Assembly: GCA_021738535.1 (NCBI GenBank)
Contig: JAIPBU010000016.1
Span: 1-64,000, forward strand
Direction of reading: 5' to 3'
DNA: 64,000 bases
Source of the DNA: Bacteroidales bacterium
GTDB taxonomy: Bacteria > Bacteroidota > Bacteroidia > Bacteroidales > VadinHA17
The notes under the pieces are model-generated. The model searched no databases. It saw only the letters and a list, made by a program, of their open reading frames with translations, and was not told the DNA's origin. Both the position numbers and the translations under genes were made by a program. Below are positions 62,276-64,000 of the stretch, piece after piece. Each line of letters opens with the position of its first letter. The first letter of the stretch is position 1.

Positions 62276-64000
62276 ATGAAAACACGTCTTTTAATTATTG
62301 CAGGGATCATAATGATGGTCCTTGGAGCCTGTTCCTCATCTGATGAACAGGGCGAAATGAAAATTGATTATGAAAAGTACAGCCTGAATAACGGTCTGGA
62401 TGTAATACTCCATCATGACGGGTCAGATCCCATTGTGGCTGTTGCCATACAATACCATGTAGGTTCGAACCGCGAGGTGCCCGGACGTACAGGCTTTGCC
62501 CACCTGTTTGAGCATATGATGTTCCAGCAGTCGGAAAATGTTGGCCAGGACCAGTTTTTCAAGCTTATACAGGGTGCCGGAGGTACGCTTAACGGCGGTA
62601 CAAACAAGGACGGCACGGTTTATTACGAGGTGGTGCCAAAAAATGCCCTTGAGATGGTGCTGTGGGCCGAATCCGACAGGATGGGTTACCTTGCCAATAC
62701 GGTTACCAAATCTGCTTTTGCCAACCAGCAGAATGTTGTACAGAATGAGAAAAGACAGAATTATGACAACAGGCCTTATGGCCATACCAGCTATGTGATT
62801 GACAAAAACCTTTTCCCGGAAGGTCATCCCTATTCATGGCAGGTAATAGGTGAGATGGAAGACCTTTTCAATGCCACTGTTGAAGATGTAAAAGAATTCC
62901 ATGCAAAGTACTATGTCCCCAATAATGCTACACTTACCCTGGCAGGTGATTTTAATGCTGAAGAGGTGAAGGCGCTGGTTGAAAAATATTTCGGCGAAAT
63001 ACCGGGAGGCGAAAAGGTTGAAGACCTGGAACCCATGCCCGTAACACTGGAGAAGACAAAGAAGCTGTACCACGAAGATAACTTTGCACGCACACCGGCT
63101 CTGACAATGGTATGGCCAACGGTGGAGCAATACCACCCCGATGCCTATGCCCTTGACTTCCTGGGGCAGATACTGGGCCGGGGCAAGAAAGCCCCCTTTT
63201 ACAGGATCCTGGTGAAAGAAAAGAAACTGACATCAAGGGCCGGCGTCTATAATAGATCACAGGAGCTGGCCGGTAAATTCAGTGTCTCAGTCAATGCCTA
63301 TCCCGGTATCTCACTAGCTGAAGTGGAAGATGCTGCAAATGAGGCATTTGCCCTTTTTGAAGAGGAGGGAATAACCGAAAAAGACCTCGAGAAGATAAAG
63401 GCCGGACTGGAAACGAGGTTTTATAACGGTATGAGCTCAGTACTGGGCAAATCTTTCCAGTTGGCCAGGTATAATGAATATGCCGGCAACCCCGGGTTTA
63501 TCACCGAAGACCTTGCAAGGATAAAAGCTGTAAGCATCGATGATATCATGCGGGTATACAAGAAGTATATTAAGGATAAGCCTTTCGTGGCAACCAGTTT
63601 TGTGCCCAAAGGTCAGACAGACCTTATAGCTGAAGGATCAGAGGATGCAGGTATTGTGGAAGAGAACGTGCTTGAAGCAACAGAGGTGGATCAGTCGCAG
63701 TTTGCAGAAGATGAAGTAATAGAAAAAACGGCAACAAGCTTTGACAGGTCGGTTGTCCCAGCGATTGGTCCCGATCCCGGGCTCAAGCTTCCGGAGATAT
63801 GGACCGCCGGAATGGATAATGGTATGCGTATATGGGGCATAGAGCATAATGAACTGCCGCTTGTTAACTGCTCCATGGAAATTGATGGCGGGCACCTGCT
63901 CGAAGATATGGATAAGGCCGGCACAGTAAACCTGATGGCACAACTGATGAATGAGGGTACAGCCGGCAGGACGCCCGAAGAACTGGAAGAGGCAATAGAC
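62276..64000 (+). CDS. M16 zinc metallopeptidase, lipoprotein (3' end outside window)
   Basis: The frame is open from the ATG at 62276 to the window end (575 codons), so it is missing from the ORF track. The signal peptide ends in the lipobox VLGAC. The M16 zinc motif is HLFEH (HxxEH) in GFAHLFEHMMFQQS, with the distal glutamate ligand expected in VVQNEKRQN. A second inactive M16 half starts around residue 500. These periplasmic proteases degrade peptides. Only the C-terminal part is cut off. Confidence 0.93.
   Translation, partial: MKTRLLIIAGIIMMVLGACSSSDEQGEMKIDYEKYSLNNGLDVILHHDGSDPIVAVAIQYHVGSNREVPGRTGFAHLFEHMMFQQSENVGQDQFFKLIQGAGGTLNGGTNKDGTVYYEVVPKNALEMVLWAESDRMGYLANTVTKSAFANQQNVVQNEKRQNYDNRPYGHTSYVIDKNLFPEGHPYSWQVIGEMEDLFNATVEDVKEFHAKYYVPNNATLTLAGDFNAEEVKALVEKYFGEIPGGEKVEDLEPMPVTLEKTKKLYHEDNFARTPALTMVWPTVEQYHPDAYALDFLGQILGRGKKAPFYRILVKEKKLTSRAGVYNRSQELAGKFSVSVNAYPGISLAEVEDAANEAFALFEEEGITEKDLEKIKAGLETRFYNGMSSVLGKSFQLARYNEYAGNPGFITEDLARIKAVSIDDIMRVYKKYIKDKPFVATSFVPKGQTDLIAEGSEDAGIVEENVLEATEVDQSQFAEDEVIEKTATSFDRSVVPAIGPDPGLKLPEIWTAGMDNGMRIWGIEHNELPLVNCSMEIDGGHLLEDMDKAGTVNLMAQLMNEGTAGRTPEELEEAID

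Noticed and set aside
62461-62472. AGGTTCGAACC, resembling a tRNA T-loop
   Set aside because: It lies in frame within the M16 peptidase coding sequence (HVGSNREV), and no acceptor, D or anticodon arms surround it.

Overview
The window looks like a chromosomal segment of a Bacteroidota bacterium (class Bacteroidia, probably an environmental Bacteroidales/Marinilabiliales-type lineage; the order is inference). Support comes from several sources. Promoters fit the TTTG-N19/21-TAnnTTTG pattern and Shine-Dalgarno sequences are mostly absent. There are DUF4292 and CreD proteins, an LspA of about 200 residues, a dut-TPR-DUF4292-EnvC gene order, an AbgT transporter and a Bacteroidota-type PurF paralogue. 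No rRNA, tRNA, CRISPR array, prophage or intact insertion sequence was found.

Region by region. 0-3.7 kb: minus-strand operon queD-polA-moaD. 3.7-12.5 kb: a carotenoid locus, with crtI-crtB leftward and crtD-cruF-acyltransferase-glycosyltransferase-TPR protein rightward from a 60-bp divergent promoter region, followed by an acyl-CoA ligase. The set predicts an acyclic, hydroxylated, glycosylated and acylated C40 carotenoid; no lycopene cyclase is present. 12.5-18 kb: AbgT transporter, ExbB-like protein, a LytS/LytTR two-component pair, and a nickel pair (transporter plus nikR) behind a textbook promoter with an 11-bp direct repeat. 18-23.5 kb: htpX-lemA, an NAD(P)-binding protein, pmbA and a Tat-signal tldD. 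23.6-29.5 kb: cheR with two large hybrid histidine kinases. 29.5-32.6 kb: a YgjP-like metallopeptidase and a creD module whose two transcription units share a near-identical 26-bp operator. 32.7-38.8 kb: lspA, an ArsR regulator, a polyprenyl synthase, uvrC and adenine deaminase.

38.9-49.6 kb is a long, tightly packed minus-strand run: patatin/outer-membrane protein, flippase, dut, TPR lipoprotein, DUF4292 lipoprotein, EnvC-like protein, anti-sigma-type ATPase, ybeY, mnmG. A perfect 16-bp ParB site (parS) lies between mnmG and ade. 49.6-56.7 kb: peptidyl-prolyl isomerase, pheS, OsmC, Crp/Fnr regulator, a 57-residue membrane protein missed by the ORF track, ruvB, a large YwqK/MORN-repeat protein and nadA. 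57.2-64 kb: rpiB, an Rrf2 regulator, hemW, a coiled-coil protein, a PurF paralogue lacking the catalytic cysteine, a small membrane protein, and an M16 peptidase cut by the window end.

The most interesting non-coding feature is the 519-bp AT-rich gap between nadA and rpiB. It holds five TTCAACA/TGTTGAA nonamer cores on both strands, and gene orientation switches there from mostly minus to mostly plus. With the parS site 18 kb away beside mnmG (gidA), it is a good candidate for the chromosomal replication origin. This is inference; a genome-wide GC-skew plot would settle it.
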